Positions 52,382 through 60,933 of a DNA stretch of 64,000 bases are shown piece after piece (position 1 is the stretch's first letter; each line of letters opens with the position of its first letter). The position numbers were made by a program, and so were the translations under genes. Below the pieces are notes generated by a model that made no database searches, was not told where the DNA came from, and saw only the letters and a program-made list of their open reading frames with translations. Origin of the DNA: CBDIBC01 sp965276635 (GTDB lineage: Bacteria; Actinomycetota; Acidimicrobiia; Acidimicrobiales; Palsa-688); the NCBI GenBank assembly GCA_965276635.1, contig CBDIBC010000005.1, positions 1,426,001 through 1,490,000 of the forward strand. The letters are read 5' to 3'.

Positions 52382-52848
52382 TGGCCCTGACAGAAGTCTT
52401 CCACGTCGAGTTCGTCGAGTCCGCCCCCGACCAACTCGAACAGAGCACCCTCTACGTGTCGATGCGGTTCGCCACGGTGGTTCACCTCTGCGCCTGCGGC
52501 TGCGGCACCGAGACCGTGACACCGCTGGACCCCACCGACTACAAGCTCATCTACGACGGCGACACGATCACCCTCTGCCCCTCGATCGGGAACTGGCAAT
52601 ACCCCTGCCGGTCCCACTACTTCATCCGGCGGAACCGAGTCGTCCGGGCCGACGACATGGCCGACGAGCAGATCGCTGGCGGGCGACGGAAAAGTCGTCG
52701 AGCCAAGGAACTTGCTTACAGCAGCATATCCGGCGTCCATGCCAGTTCGACCGCCGCCCCGGCCCAGGCAATGAGACGGCGAGCCGGTCCTCTTGCTGTG
52801 GCTTGGAAAAGGTTGGGGGATCGCGTGCGAAGGAGTATCTGGTGGTAG
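52381..52848 (+). CDS. DUF6527-like protein of the ubiquitin-like cassette
   Basis: 155 aa from ATG 52381. It shows a Cys cluster HLCACGCGTETVTPLD (Cys37, 39, 41), then TLCPSIGNWQYPCRSHYFIRRNRVV (Cys66, Cys76, His79). This matches the small Cys/His protein (DUF6527) that closes Multi_ubiq-E1 operons, thought to process or remove the modifier. Cys and His could bind zinc. The last ~45 residues (SSISGVHASS...RVRRSIWW) are basic and not family-like; they may come from a shifted 3' end. Confidence 0.7.
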   Translation: MALTEVFHVEFVESAPDQLEQSTLYVSMRFATVVHLCACGCGTETVTPLDPTDYKLIYDGDTITLCPSIGNWQYPCRSHYFIRRNRVVRADDMADEQIAGGRRKSRRAKELAYSSISGVHASSTAAPAQAMRRRAGPLAVAWKRLGDRVRRSIWW

Positions 52849-52866
52849 CAGTCGGTTGGTAAATGC

Positions 52867-53758
52867 TTAATCTCCTGTCACGGACACGGGACTCCCGTCC
52901 AGGTTCACAACGACCCGGGCTCCCAAAGGGTGGTTGAGCCGAAGACGCCCATGGTGCGCATAGCCTCGGGCCGGCACGAAACCACGCCCTCCTTGAACCG
53001 AGGGGACGCGCCTTCGTATCGGTACGACGACGGCCGCGGTCATGCTTTCGACGGCGGCGAGCTCGTATTGGAGCACGCTGTGGACTCCGCCGGTGAACTC
53101 GACAGACAGCCCCGCCCGTCAGGATCGACCGCCGCCGCCCACACCGGATAGCCGGCATACGGCCACCCCTCATCTGATTCGCTGGAGGACGACCAGCACC
53201 GCCCACGAGCCTCGTCGCTCAGAACCCATATCGGCTCGAGTGCGTCCATCGCCTCGAGCCGCCACGCCGGTAGCTGCATCGGGCCCCTGTCGGTCGAGTA
53301 TTCGGCCACCGCCTCGCCCGCAGCACTCGCAGCGGCGGGACGCGGTCGATCGGCTGGATCTGGTGGACCTGGCCCAAGTGCTGGACAGGTTCTTCGGGCA
53401 CTCCCGGATCGGCCTCTACCTTCCCCATCATGTAGGCGCCCTTGGCCAACTCAGTTCTGAACCCCCCGCAGAGGATCGAACTGCCGAGCAGAACAATGGG
53501 GCGGGGATCGGCGAAAATCGGGAAGTCAGTCCAGCGTTGCATAGCCAGCGTTGCTGCGGCTGTCTGAGCGTCGTCGAGCTCCGCGTCACCAGGTCCATCA
53601 CCGTCGCCGGTCTCGGACACCACGATGGCCACGGTAGAGCCCCCAGGTCTGCTGTCGTCCTCAAGCAATTGCATCGCTCGCCGCCGGCTCGAGGACACCT
53701 TGAAAAGGGGCTGGTCGGCACGAAGATCGGCACCTGTGGGGGTCGTTGAGGCCGCCAC
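52867..53758 (-). pseudogene. Conserved hypothetical gene with two frameshifts
   Basis: Read on the minus strand from GTG 53758: ADQPLFKVSSSRRRAMQLLEDDSRPGGSTVAIVVSE, WTDFPIFADPRPIVLLG, RVPPLRVLRA; then in a second frame VAEYSTDRGPMQLPAWRLEAMDALEPIWVLSDEA; then in a third GLSVEFTGGVHSVLQYELAAVE to DGSPVSVTGD. Each switch is repaired by one G in a G-rich run (near 53300 and 53120). About 295 aa when mended. It looks like an actinobacterial protein of unknown role; not evidently part of the ubiquitin-like cassette, with which it converges. Confidence 0.65.
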
Positions 53759-53889
53759 GGACGGTCGTCGCCAGCCGTAGTGGTCCCAGGGTCCATACAG
53801 GAATGCAGCAGCTCCGGTGCAGCCCGGCCGGGTCTGACGCGGGGTTCGGGATCGGCGGGCCCTGTAATATCGTCACCCGTGGTGAGAGG

Positions 53890-54717
53890 GTGGTCAGCGC
53901 TGCGTTGACAGATGGGCTCCCCCTAGGCGCTCCCGACGACGGCCTCGAGTTCCACCAGCCCCGCTTGGCCGAGGCGGTTGCCGGAGTCCTGCGGCGCCGG
54001 ATCGTCCAGGGCAGCCTGCCAGACGGAACCCGTTTGCCCAAGCAGGACGAGCTGCTGCGGGAGTTCAAGGTCAGCCGGCCGTCGCTGCGTGAGGGCATTC
54101 GTATCCTCGAGGCCGAGGGCCTGTTGGTCGTCAAGCGGGGTAACGTTGGGGGGGCCATCGTCCGAGTTCCGACCGCCCAGGGCTCGGCCCACACCTTCGG
54201 ACTGGTCCTGCAGTCCCGTCACGTTGTGGTCGGCGACCTAGCCGAGGCCATCCGCAGCGTCGAGCCGGTGGCCGCCGCGCTCTGCGCCCGGCGCAACGAT
54301 CGCCAGCGGACCGTCCTACCCCGGCTGCGAGCCGTGCAGCGGGAGGCGAGCGAGACCATCGGGGACGGCGCAAGGCTCACCCAGATCTCCCGCCGCTTCC
54401 ACGAGGAGATGGTCCTCTGCTGTGGCAACCAGACCCTCATCGTCATGCTTGGCACCTTCGAGGCGATGTGGTCCCAGCAGGAGAAGCAGTGGGCGCAACG
54501 GGCCGAGAGCCAGGGCTCCTACCCGTCGGTCAAGTCTCAGAAGGATGTACTGGTTGCCCACGAGGCGATCCTCGAGGCGATCGACAGCGGCGACGAGGAC
54601 CGGGCCGCCCGCTTGGCTGCGTCGCACCTCCAGCACTCGCAGCTCTACACCCTCTCCGAAGCCCAGGACGCCATCGTGCAGGCGCCGCCCATACCTGGGC
54701 CGAAGCACCTGACCTAA
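53890..54717 (+). CDS. GntR-family (FadR subfamily) regulator
   Basis: 275 aa from GTG 53890. Winged HTH: LAEAVAGVLRRRIVQGSLPDGTRLPKQDELLREFKVSRPSLREGIRILEAEGLLVVKRGNVGGAIV. The C-terminal all-helical FCD domain has the metal/ligand residues in RRFHEEMVLCCGN and HEAILEAIDSGD..AARLAASHLQHS. It likely senses an organic acid and controls the importer that follows (180 bp downstream). Confidence 0.88.
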   Translation: MVSAALTDGLPLGAPDDGLEFHQPRLAEAVAGVLRRRIVQGSLPDGTRLPKQDELLREFKVSRPSLREGIRILEAEGLLVVKRGNVGGAIVRVPTAQGSAHTFGLVLQSRHVVVGDLAEAIRSVEPVAAALCARRNDRQRTVLPRLRAVQREASETIGDGARLTQISRRFHEEMVLCCGNQTLIVMLGTFEAMWSQQEKQWAQRAESQGSYPSVKSQKDVLVAHEAILEAIDSGDEDRAARLAASHLQHSQLYTLSEAQDAIVQAPPIPGPKHLT

Positions 54718-54777
54718 AGCCCGGCGCAGCGTGCTTCCACGCCACCCGACGTTGTCGCCGCCTGCCCCGCAAGCGTC

Positions 54778-54809
54778 TTGACTTCACAATCTTATAGTCC
54801 TAAGGTCAA
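54778..54809. promoter_or_regulatory. Dyad-rich promoter/operator before the importer genes
   Basis: TTGAC ... GTCAA (22 bases apart) enclose CTTATAGTCCTAAG, whose CTTA/TAAG ends are inverted. TATAGT could be the -10. It is an AT-rich island in GC-rich DNA, 90 bp before the importer start; likely GntR site, judged by eye. Confidence 0.45.
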
Positions 54810-54897
54810 CCGCGTCTGACGGTTCGGGGGAAAATGCGGTGGTGAGACATGGCCCGCCCAACAGGGGGCATCACAGTCAGACCGGGGCGCAGGCGAG

Positions 54898-57639
54898 GTG
54901 AGCACGATCTTCGCCTTCGTCGTCGCCGGTCTGGTAACCGGCTCGGTCTACGGACTAGCTGGTACCGGCCTGGTGCTGACGTACAAGACGTCGGGCGTCT
55001 TCAACTTCGCCTACGGCGCCTTGGCGACGGTCGCTGCGTACCTCTTCTACACGCTCAACGTCCAGCATGGGATGCCGTGGCCGCTTGCCGGCCTGATCGC
55101 AGTCGTCGTTCTCGGCGTGGGCCTCGGCTTGGCCTTCGAAGCCTTTGCTCGGCGTATCGTACGAGCTTCGGCCGCCCAGCAGATCGCCGGCACGGTCGGC
55201 ATCGTCATTCTCGTTGAGGCGGCGGCCACCCTGATCTACGGCAACACGCCAGTTACCGTCCCTCACTTCTTGCCCCAGTCGTCCTTTTCCGTCGCCGGGG
55301 TGGTGATCACGGCCGAGCAGGTCATCATCGTGGTCGTTGGCGTGTCCTTGACCGCTGGGCTGTATGCCTCCTTGCAGCGGTTACGGCTCGGCATGGCCAT
55401 GCGGGCTGTCGTCGACGATCCCGACCTGCTCAGCCTGTCGCAGTTCAACCCGGAGCGCACCCGGCGCACCGCTTGGGTCATCGGCTGCGTCCTAGCCACC
55501 CTGGCCGGCGTCCTGATCGTCCCGTCCCTTGCCCTCAGCCCGACGGAGCTGACCATCCTGGTTATCGACTCCTTCGGCGCTGCGGCCATCGGGCGCTTCT
55601 CTAATCTGCCCCTTACCTACGTCGGCGGCCTACTCCTCGGAGTGGCCTCGTCGGTGGCCACGCACTACGTGGGCAACAACCAGTTTCTCGGCGGGCTGCC
55701 CCCGAGCATCCCCTTCATCGTCCTCTTCGTGGTCCTCGCCGTGGTGCCCAAAGCCAGGCTGCGGCTGCGCGCGGAGCGCCGCCAGCAGCTCGGCCTGACT
55801 ATGCATAGGTTGTCCATGCGGGGCCAGCTGAGTGCAGCCGCTCTCCCGGTGGTCGTTTTCGCCTTGGTGCCAGTGCTGTTCGACTCGCATGTGCTGGTAT
55901 GGGGCGAAGGCCTCGTCTTCATCATCCTGTTTGCCTCGATGGTCCTCTTGGTCCGCATGGCCGGACAGATCTCCCTGTGCCACGCGGTGTTCATGGCTAT
56001 CGGCGCCTCGACCTTTGCCCACCTAGCTGGTAACGACCACTGGCCCTGGTTCCTTGCCCTCTTCATCGCCGCCCTGTGCGCCGTCCCCATCGCTGCCGTC
56101 CTGGCCCTGCCAGCCAGCCGCCTGCCGGTTCTGTACCTAGGGTTGGCCACCCTCGGCTTCGGTCTGCTCGTGCAGCAGATGTTCTACGGCACCAACCTGA
56201 TGTTTTCCCGGTTCTCCCAAGGTCTTACCGTCGGCCGGCCGTCGGTCAGCTCGCTCAACATGACCTCGGACAACGCCTATTACTACCTAGTCTTTGTGGT
56301 CGCCGTGGTGGCTATCTTGGCCATGACTGCCTTGGTGCGGACCCGTCTGGGGCGGGTGCTCACCGGGCTCTCGGACTCGCCCCTGGCGCTAAGCACCCTC
56401 GGAACCGACGAGCGGATCACCCGGATCCTGGTCTTCTGCATCTCCGCCTTCTTCGCCGCACTGGCCGGCGGCCTGTACGCCGGGTTGCTCGGCAACGTGT
56501 CGGGCCAGACCTTCGACCCGCTGGCCTCGCTCACCTACCTGGTGCTCATCGTCATCGTGCTCGGCGATGTGGTTTGGGCGTCCCTTGCCGCCGCCGTGGG
56601 TACGGCCATCCTTCCCGGCTATATCAGCAGCGGGACGACAAGCGAGTACCTGCAGATTCTCTTCGGCGTCGTGGCCATCGTCGTGGCTGCCGGCCTTATT
56701 CCCGAGTTTCGGTTGCCTCGCATCGGCCGGCAGGCTGCAACGACCGAAGGGGTCGGTGATGTAGCCGCCGAGGCATCCCAGTCAGCACCGCTGCGGGTGA
56801 TCTCTCCAGCGCCGGAAAAATCGGCGGTCAACGGCGCCCGGCTCGAGATCCGCGACGTGTCGGTCGACTTCGGCGGCCTGCGAGCCGTCGACCGGGTCGG
56901 CCTGACCGTCAGGCCGAGCGCCATCACCGGGCTCATCGGCCCCAACGGAGCGGGCAAGACCACCACGTTCAACGTGTGCAGCGGCCTGGTCGGACCCTCG
57001 TTAGGCCAGGTTCTCCTCGACGGCCGGGACATCACCCGTATGAGCACGGCCCGCCGGGGGCGCATGGGCCTCGGGCGGACCTTTCAGCAGACGCAGCTGT
57101 TCTCATCGATGAGCGTCGAGGAAAACCTTGAACTCGGCGCCGAGGCGGCCGTCGCCGGCGCCAGCCCGTGGGCTCACGTGGTCACCCGACGCGACGAGCG
57201 GAGCGGGCGTACCGCAGCCATCGAGTCGGCCCTCGACACCTGCAACCTCCGGGCCCTACGGAGCGCCCCGGCGGGAACCCTCAGCACCGGGCAGCGCCGG
57301 ACCGTGGAGCTGGCCCGTAGTATTGCCGGCCCGGTTCGCCTGCTGCTCCTGGACGAGCCCTCGGCCGGTCTCGACGAAGAGGAGACTCGGGAGTTCGGCC
57401 GGATGATGCGTCGCATCACCCGGGACCGGGGGATCGGGATCCTGATCGTGGAACACGACATGGACCTTGTCATGAGCGTCTGTGACTACATCTACGTCCT
57501 CAACTTCGGCTGCCTGATCTTCGAGGGCACCCCCGCCGAGGTCCAGGCCTCCGAAGCGGTGCGGATCGCCTACCTCGGGGACGTCACCGCAGCCGACGCC
57601 ACCGCCCCCGCTCACTACCAGGAAGAGCTGCAAACATGA
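54898..57639 (+). CDS. Fused LivH-LivM-LivG branched-chain-type ABC importer
   Basis: 913 aa from GTG 54898. Residues 1-290 are a LivH permease (SVYGLAGTGLVLTYKTSGVFNFAYGAL), about 300-615 a LivM permease (MVLLVRMAGQISLCHAVFMAIGAS), and about 649-905 a LivG ATPase with Walker A GLIGPNGAGKTT (from about 678), signature LSTGQRRTVELARS, Walker B RLLLLDEPSAGLDEE and His-loop IVEHDMDLV. The genes are usually separate. A linker rich in Ala/Glu joins LivM to LivG. The substrate is an amino acid, amide or small acid; the downstream amidohydrolases suggest amide-like compounds. Confidence 0.92.
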   Translation: MSTIFAFVVAGLVTGSVYGLAGTGLVLTYKTSGVFNFAYGALATVAAYLFYTLNVQHGMPWPLAGLIAVVVLGVGLGLAFEAFARRIVRASAAQQIAGTVGIVILVEAAATLIYGNTPVTVPHFLPQSSFSVAGVVITAEQVIIVVVGVSLTAGLYASLQRLRLGMAMRAVVDDPDLLSLSQFNPERTRRTAWVIGCVLATLAGVLIVPSLALSPTELTILVIDSFGAAAIGRFSNLPLTYVGGLLLGVASSVATHYVGNNQFLGGLPPSIPFIVLFVVLAVVPKARLRLRAERRQQLGLTMHRLSMRGQLSAAALPVVVFALVPVLFDSHVLVWGEGLVFIILFASMVLLVRMAGQISLCHAVFMAIGASTFAHLAGNDHWPWFLALFIAALCAVPIAAVLALPASRLPVLYLGLATLGFGLLVQQMFYGTNLMFSRFSQGLTVGRPSVSSLNMTSDNAYYYLVFVVAVVAILAMTALVRTRLGRVLTGLSDSPLALSTLGTDERITRILVFCISAFFAALAGGLYAGLLGNVSGQTFDPLASLTYLVLIVIVLGDVVWASLAAAVGTAILPGYISSGTTSEYLQILFGVVAIVVAAGLIPEFRLPRIGRQAATTEGVGDVAAEASQSAPLRVISPAPEKSAVNGARLEIRDVSVDFGGLRAVDRVGLTVRPSAITGLIGPNGAGKTTTFNVCSGLVGPSLGQVLLDGRDITRMSTARRGRMGLGRTFQQTQLFSSMSVEENLELGAEAAVAGASPWAHVVTRRDERSGRTAAIESALDTCNLRALRSAPAGTLSTGQRRTVELARSIAGPVRLLLLDEPSAGLDEEETREFGRMMRRITRDRGIGILIVEHDMDLVMSVCDYIYVLNFGCLIFEGTPAEVQASEAVRIAYLGDVTAADATAPAHYQEELQT

Positions 57640-58373
57640 TCGCCGCTGCTGGCACCCTGGCACCCGCTGAAGTGGGAACGTCACTGTCCCTGCGCGAAGT
57701 CACCGCCGGGTACGGGTCGATCGACGTCCTCCACGACGTTACCCTCGACGTGCCCGTCGGCACCGTGGTCGCCCTGCTCGGGCCCAACGGCGCCGGCAAG
57801 ACCACCTTGTTGCGGTACGCGTCCGGGCTGCTTCGAGGCCGGTCCGGCTCGTTCCAGGTACGGGGCGACGACGTAACCGGACGGGTCGCCCACGTGGTGG
57901 CCAAGCGGGGCGTGTGCCACATCCCCGAGGGACGGGGCATCTACCCGTCTCTGTCGGTCAGGGAAAACATTGCCCTGCTGTCCCCGAGCTTCGACCCCGA
58001 CCATCTGGTCGGGGTGGTGCTCGACGCGTTCCCGGCCCTGCGGACCCGACTCAGCCAGGTGGCCGGAACCCTGTCGGGTGGGGAGCAGCAGATGCTGGCC
58101 ATGGGTCGGGCCTACGTCGGGGATCCGGCCGTGGTCCTGTTGGACGAGGTGTCCATGGGTCTGGCCCCTAGGATCGTCGGCGAGATCTTCGCCTCCATCA
58201 AGCGGCTGAAAGACCGCCGTGTCTCCCTGCTTCTCGTCGAGCAGTACGTCGACCGCGCCCTCGACATTGCGGACTACGTCTACGTGCTCAGCCGAGGTCG
58301 GGTGACAGCGCAGGGGGAGGCTAAGACCTTCTCGCGCGAGCGGATCATGGCCTCCTACCTGGGGAAAAAGTAG
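57636..58373 (+). CDS. livF: LivF-type ABC transporter ATPase
   Basis: 245 aa, ATGA overlap with the fused gene. Walker A LLGPNGAGKTTLLRYAS, the LivF-type PEGRGIYPSLSVRENI, signature LSGGEQQMLAMGRAYV, Walker B VVLLDEVSMGLAP. It forms a heterodimer with the LivG half of the fused protein. Confidence 0.93.
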   Translation: MIAAAGTLAPAEVGTSLSLREVTAGYGSIDVLHDVTLDVPVGTVVALLGPNGAGKTTLLRYASGLLRGRSGSFQVRGDDVTGRVAHVVAKRGVCHIPEGRGIYPSLSVRENIALLSPSFDPDHLVGVVLDAFPALRTRLSQVAGTLSGGEQQMLAMGRAYVGDPAVVLLDEVSMGLAPRIVGEIFASIKRLKDRRVSLLLVEQYVDRALDIADYVYVLSRGRVTAQGEAKTFSRERIMASYLGKK

Positions 58374-58444
58374 TCGGCCGCTTGCGCCAGCAGCGTTCCG
58401 TATCACCAACTCGGCAAGAAACCACACACGGGAGGGGATCTGAG

Positions 58445-59713
58445 GTGTTCGGCAACAAGAGAAAACGCCACCTGCTGCGGGCATGCGCAGGGGTAACCGT
58501 ACTGTTCGTCGGGCTTTCGGCCTGCGGCTCGTCAGGCAAAACGTCATCGCCGACGACCAAGTCTGGAGCTTCCCCTACGTCGGGGACGTCCGGCGGCTCG
58601 GGGACGTCAGCCACGCCCTATGTTATCGGGCAGGTCGGAACCTTTAGCGGCTCGTACGCCTCCAGCAACGTCGGCGCAAAGTACGGTCTCGACGCATGGG
58701 TCAAATACACCAATGCCCATGGCGGGGTCGACGGTCACCCAGTCAAACTTATCTCCATGGACGACCAGCTCAACGCTGCGCTCGCCCTCACCGACGTCAA
58801 ACAGCTGGTCCAGCAGGACCACGTGATGGCCATCGTCGGCATCTCCAGCATTGTGGAGGACGGCATCACCAGTTACATCGCCTCGGGATCAACTCCGCTT
58901 ATCGGCGACGACTTGGCGAAGCAGATCATGGGCGTGGACAAGAACTTCTTCCCCGAGGGTACGACCAACCAGAACCTGTACTACTGGGGCGTCCCCAAGG
59001 TGGCCGCCCTAGAGGGAAAGACCAATTTCGGGGCCATCTACTGCGCCGAATCAGTGGCCTGCCAGCAGATCGCCGCGGGCCAGAAACAGCAAGCCGGCTC
59101 CGCAGGTGTCAAGTTCGGCTTTGTTCGTAGCTCATCGGCGTCCGCGACCAGCTATACGCCACAATGCCTAGCTGCCAAGGCGTCGGGCGAGGACGCCATC
59201 GCTCTCATCCTCCCCGAGTCTGAGTCGGTCAACGTGGCCTCCAGCTGCACCCAGCAGGGCTACCAGCCCTTGTACCTGGAGGGTTCCGACGGCTTCACGG
59301 CCTCGGAATCCTCGGCGCCGGTGACCGTCGCCGGCCCGCTTCCCGATTTCCCGTGGTTCGACTCGAATACACCGGCGGAGCAGGCTTTCCAGGCGGCGAT
59401 GCACATGTACGAGCCAGCGGCGTTCTCGGCCAGCACCAACGGCTACGGGGAGGGGGCCGCCTCGGCGTGGGCGTCAGGCGCCATCTTCGCCGCCGCCGCC
59501 TCGCACCTCTCCAGCGGGCAGACCAGCGGGGCCGACCTCACCAACCAACTGGTCGCCCTTCCGAAGAATGACACTTTCGGGGGCCTGACCCCACCCATCA
59601 CCTACGGGCCGGCCTCGTCGCCCCAGCCGGGTGTCAACTGCATGTTCGCCATCGAACTGAAGGATCACAAGTACTCGGCGCTCCAAAACGGAAAGGAACT
59701 GTGCAAGACCTGA
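58445..59713 (+). CDS. Substrate-binding lipoprotein of the importer (LivK-like)
   Basis: 422 aa from GTG 58445 after GGGAGGGGATC. Basic start, hydrophobic stretch and lipobox LSAC at about 32-35 (FVGLSACGSSGK), then a Ser/Thr/Gly linker and a Peripla_BP_6 domain (YVIGQVGTFSGSYASSNVGAKYGLDAWVKYTNAHGG; ALALTDVKQLVQQDHVMAIVG). Cys pair in YCAESVACQQ may form a disulfide. It presents the ligand to the LivHMGF complex. Confidence 0.9.
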   Translation: MFGNKRKRHLLRACAGVTVLFVGLSACGSSGKTSSPTTKSGASPTSGTSGGSGTSATPYVIGQVGTFSGSYASSNVGAKYGLDAWVKYTNAHGGVDGHPVKLISMDDQLNAALALTDVKQLVQQDHVMAIVGISSIVEDGITSYIASGSTPLIGDDLAKQIMGVDKNFFPEGTTNQNLYYWGVPKVAALEGKTNFGAIYCAESVACQQIAAGQKQQAGSAGVKFGFVRSSSASATSYTPQCLAAKASGEDAIALILPESESVNVASSCTQQGYQPLYLEGSDGFTASESSAPVTVAGPLPDFPWFDSNTPAEQAFQAAMHMYEPAAFSASTNGYGEGAASAWASGAIFAAAASHLSSGQTSGADLTNQLVALPKNDTFGGLTPPITYGPASSPQPGVNCMFAIELKDHKYSALQNGKELCKT

Positions 59714-60933
59714 TGACAAGCACTACAGCAGTGCGGCAGATCAACCTGCTGCCAGAGCCCGAGAAGGAGGACCTCTTCCGGGAAGTGATCTCCGTCGATG
59801 ATCACGTCACCGAGCCGCCGACCGTCTTCGAGGGCCGCATCGAGGCCAGGTTCGCCGACCGGGCCCCGAAGGTCGTCGAGGACGCCGACGGGGGCCTCGT
59901 GTGGGCCTACGAGGACGGGGACATGCACGACGCCGGCTTCGGGTCGGTGGCCGGCCGCCCCCAGGAGGACTGGCGCCACGAGCCGATCCGCTACGACGAG
60001 GTGCGCAGGGGGGTCTGGGACATCGATGCCCGGGTGGCCGATATGGACCTAGACGGGGTTGGCGCGTCGGTGACCTTCCCGTCGATGTGCGGGTTCGCCG
60101 GGCGGCACTTCTGGTCCAGCAAGGACCCCGAACTCGGGCTGGCCTGCGTTCGGGCCTACAACCGCTGGCACCTGGAGGAGTGGTCCGGTACCCATCCTGG
60201 ACGGATCATACCTATGCAGCTGACCTGGTTGCCGGATCCGGAGGTGGCCGCTGCCGAGGTGCGGGCCAACGCCGAGCGGGGTTTCCGGGCGGTGACCCTC
60301 CCGGACCTGCCCCAGCGGCTGGGTTTCCCGCCGATCAACGAGCCGGTCTGGGACCCGCTCCTGCGGGCCTGCGAGGAGACCGAGACGGTGCTGTGCCTGC
60401 ATACCGGGGCCGCCGGGTACGTGCTCAACACACGCGACAACGCGCCGCTGCAGCTGCAGACCTCGCTCTTCCCGGCCGGCGCCTACGTGGGCGCCATCGA
60501 GTGGATCTGGGGCTTCGTGCCCCTCCGGTTCCCAAGCATCAAGGTGGCCTTCTCCGAAGGCGGGATCGGCTGGGTGCCGATGGCCCTCGACCGTCTCGAC
60601 TACGTCATGGCCCATTCCGGCGGCTCACCGGTCGACACCCCGTGGCCGTCGTCGGACACCTCGCCGAGCGACCTGCTGCGCCGCAACTTCTGGTTCTGCA
60701 TGCTCGACGACCGCTCGACCCTCCCCATCCGGGACCGGATTGGCGTCGATCACATCCTCTTCGAGAGCGACTACCCGCACGCCGACTCGACCTGGCCGCA
60801 CACCCAGAGGCACCTGCGGGAGTTGCTGGACGGCGTGAGCCAGAAGGAGGTCGACATGATCGCCTACGACAACGCCGCCGCACTGTTTCGCCACGCGACC
60901 CTGGCCGCCGATCTCGAGCGGGCCCATGGCTGA
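59713..60933 (+). CDS. Amidohydrolase family 2 (PF04909-type) metal-dependent hydrolase/decarboxylase
   Basis: 406 aa from ATG 59713 (TGATG overlap with the binding-protein stop). TIM-barrel metal residues: ISVDDHVTEPP near the N-terminus, LCLHTGAAG (His), and FESDYPHADSTWPH (Asp). The set resembles gamma-resorcylate/ACMS-type decarboxylases and related hydrolases. It is the first catabolic gene after the importer and overlaps the next gene by 8 bp. Confidence 0.85.
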   Translation: MTSTTAVRQINLLPEPEKEDLFREVISVDDHVTEPPTVFEGRIEARFADRAPKVVEDADGGLVWAYEDGDMHDAGFGSVAGRPQEDWRHEPIRYDEVRRGVWDIDARVADMDLDGVGASVTFPSMCGFAGRHFWSSKDPELGLACVRAYNRWHLEEWSGTHPGRIIPMQLTWLPDPEVAAAEVRANAERGFRAVTLPDLPQRLGFPPINEPVWDPLLRACEETETVLCLHTGAAGYVLNTRDNAPLQLQTSLFPAGAYVGAIEWIWGFVPLRFPSIKVAFSEGGIGWVPMALDRLDYVMAHSGGSPVDTPWPSSDTSPSDLLRRNFWFCMLDDRSTLPIRDRIGVDHILFESDYPHADSTWPHTQRHLRELLDGVSQKEVDMIAYDNAAALFRHATLAADLERAHG

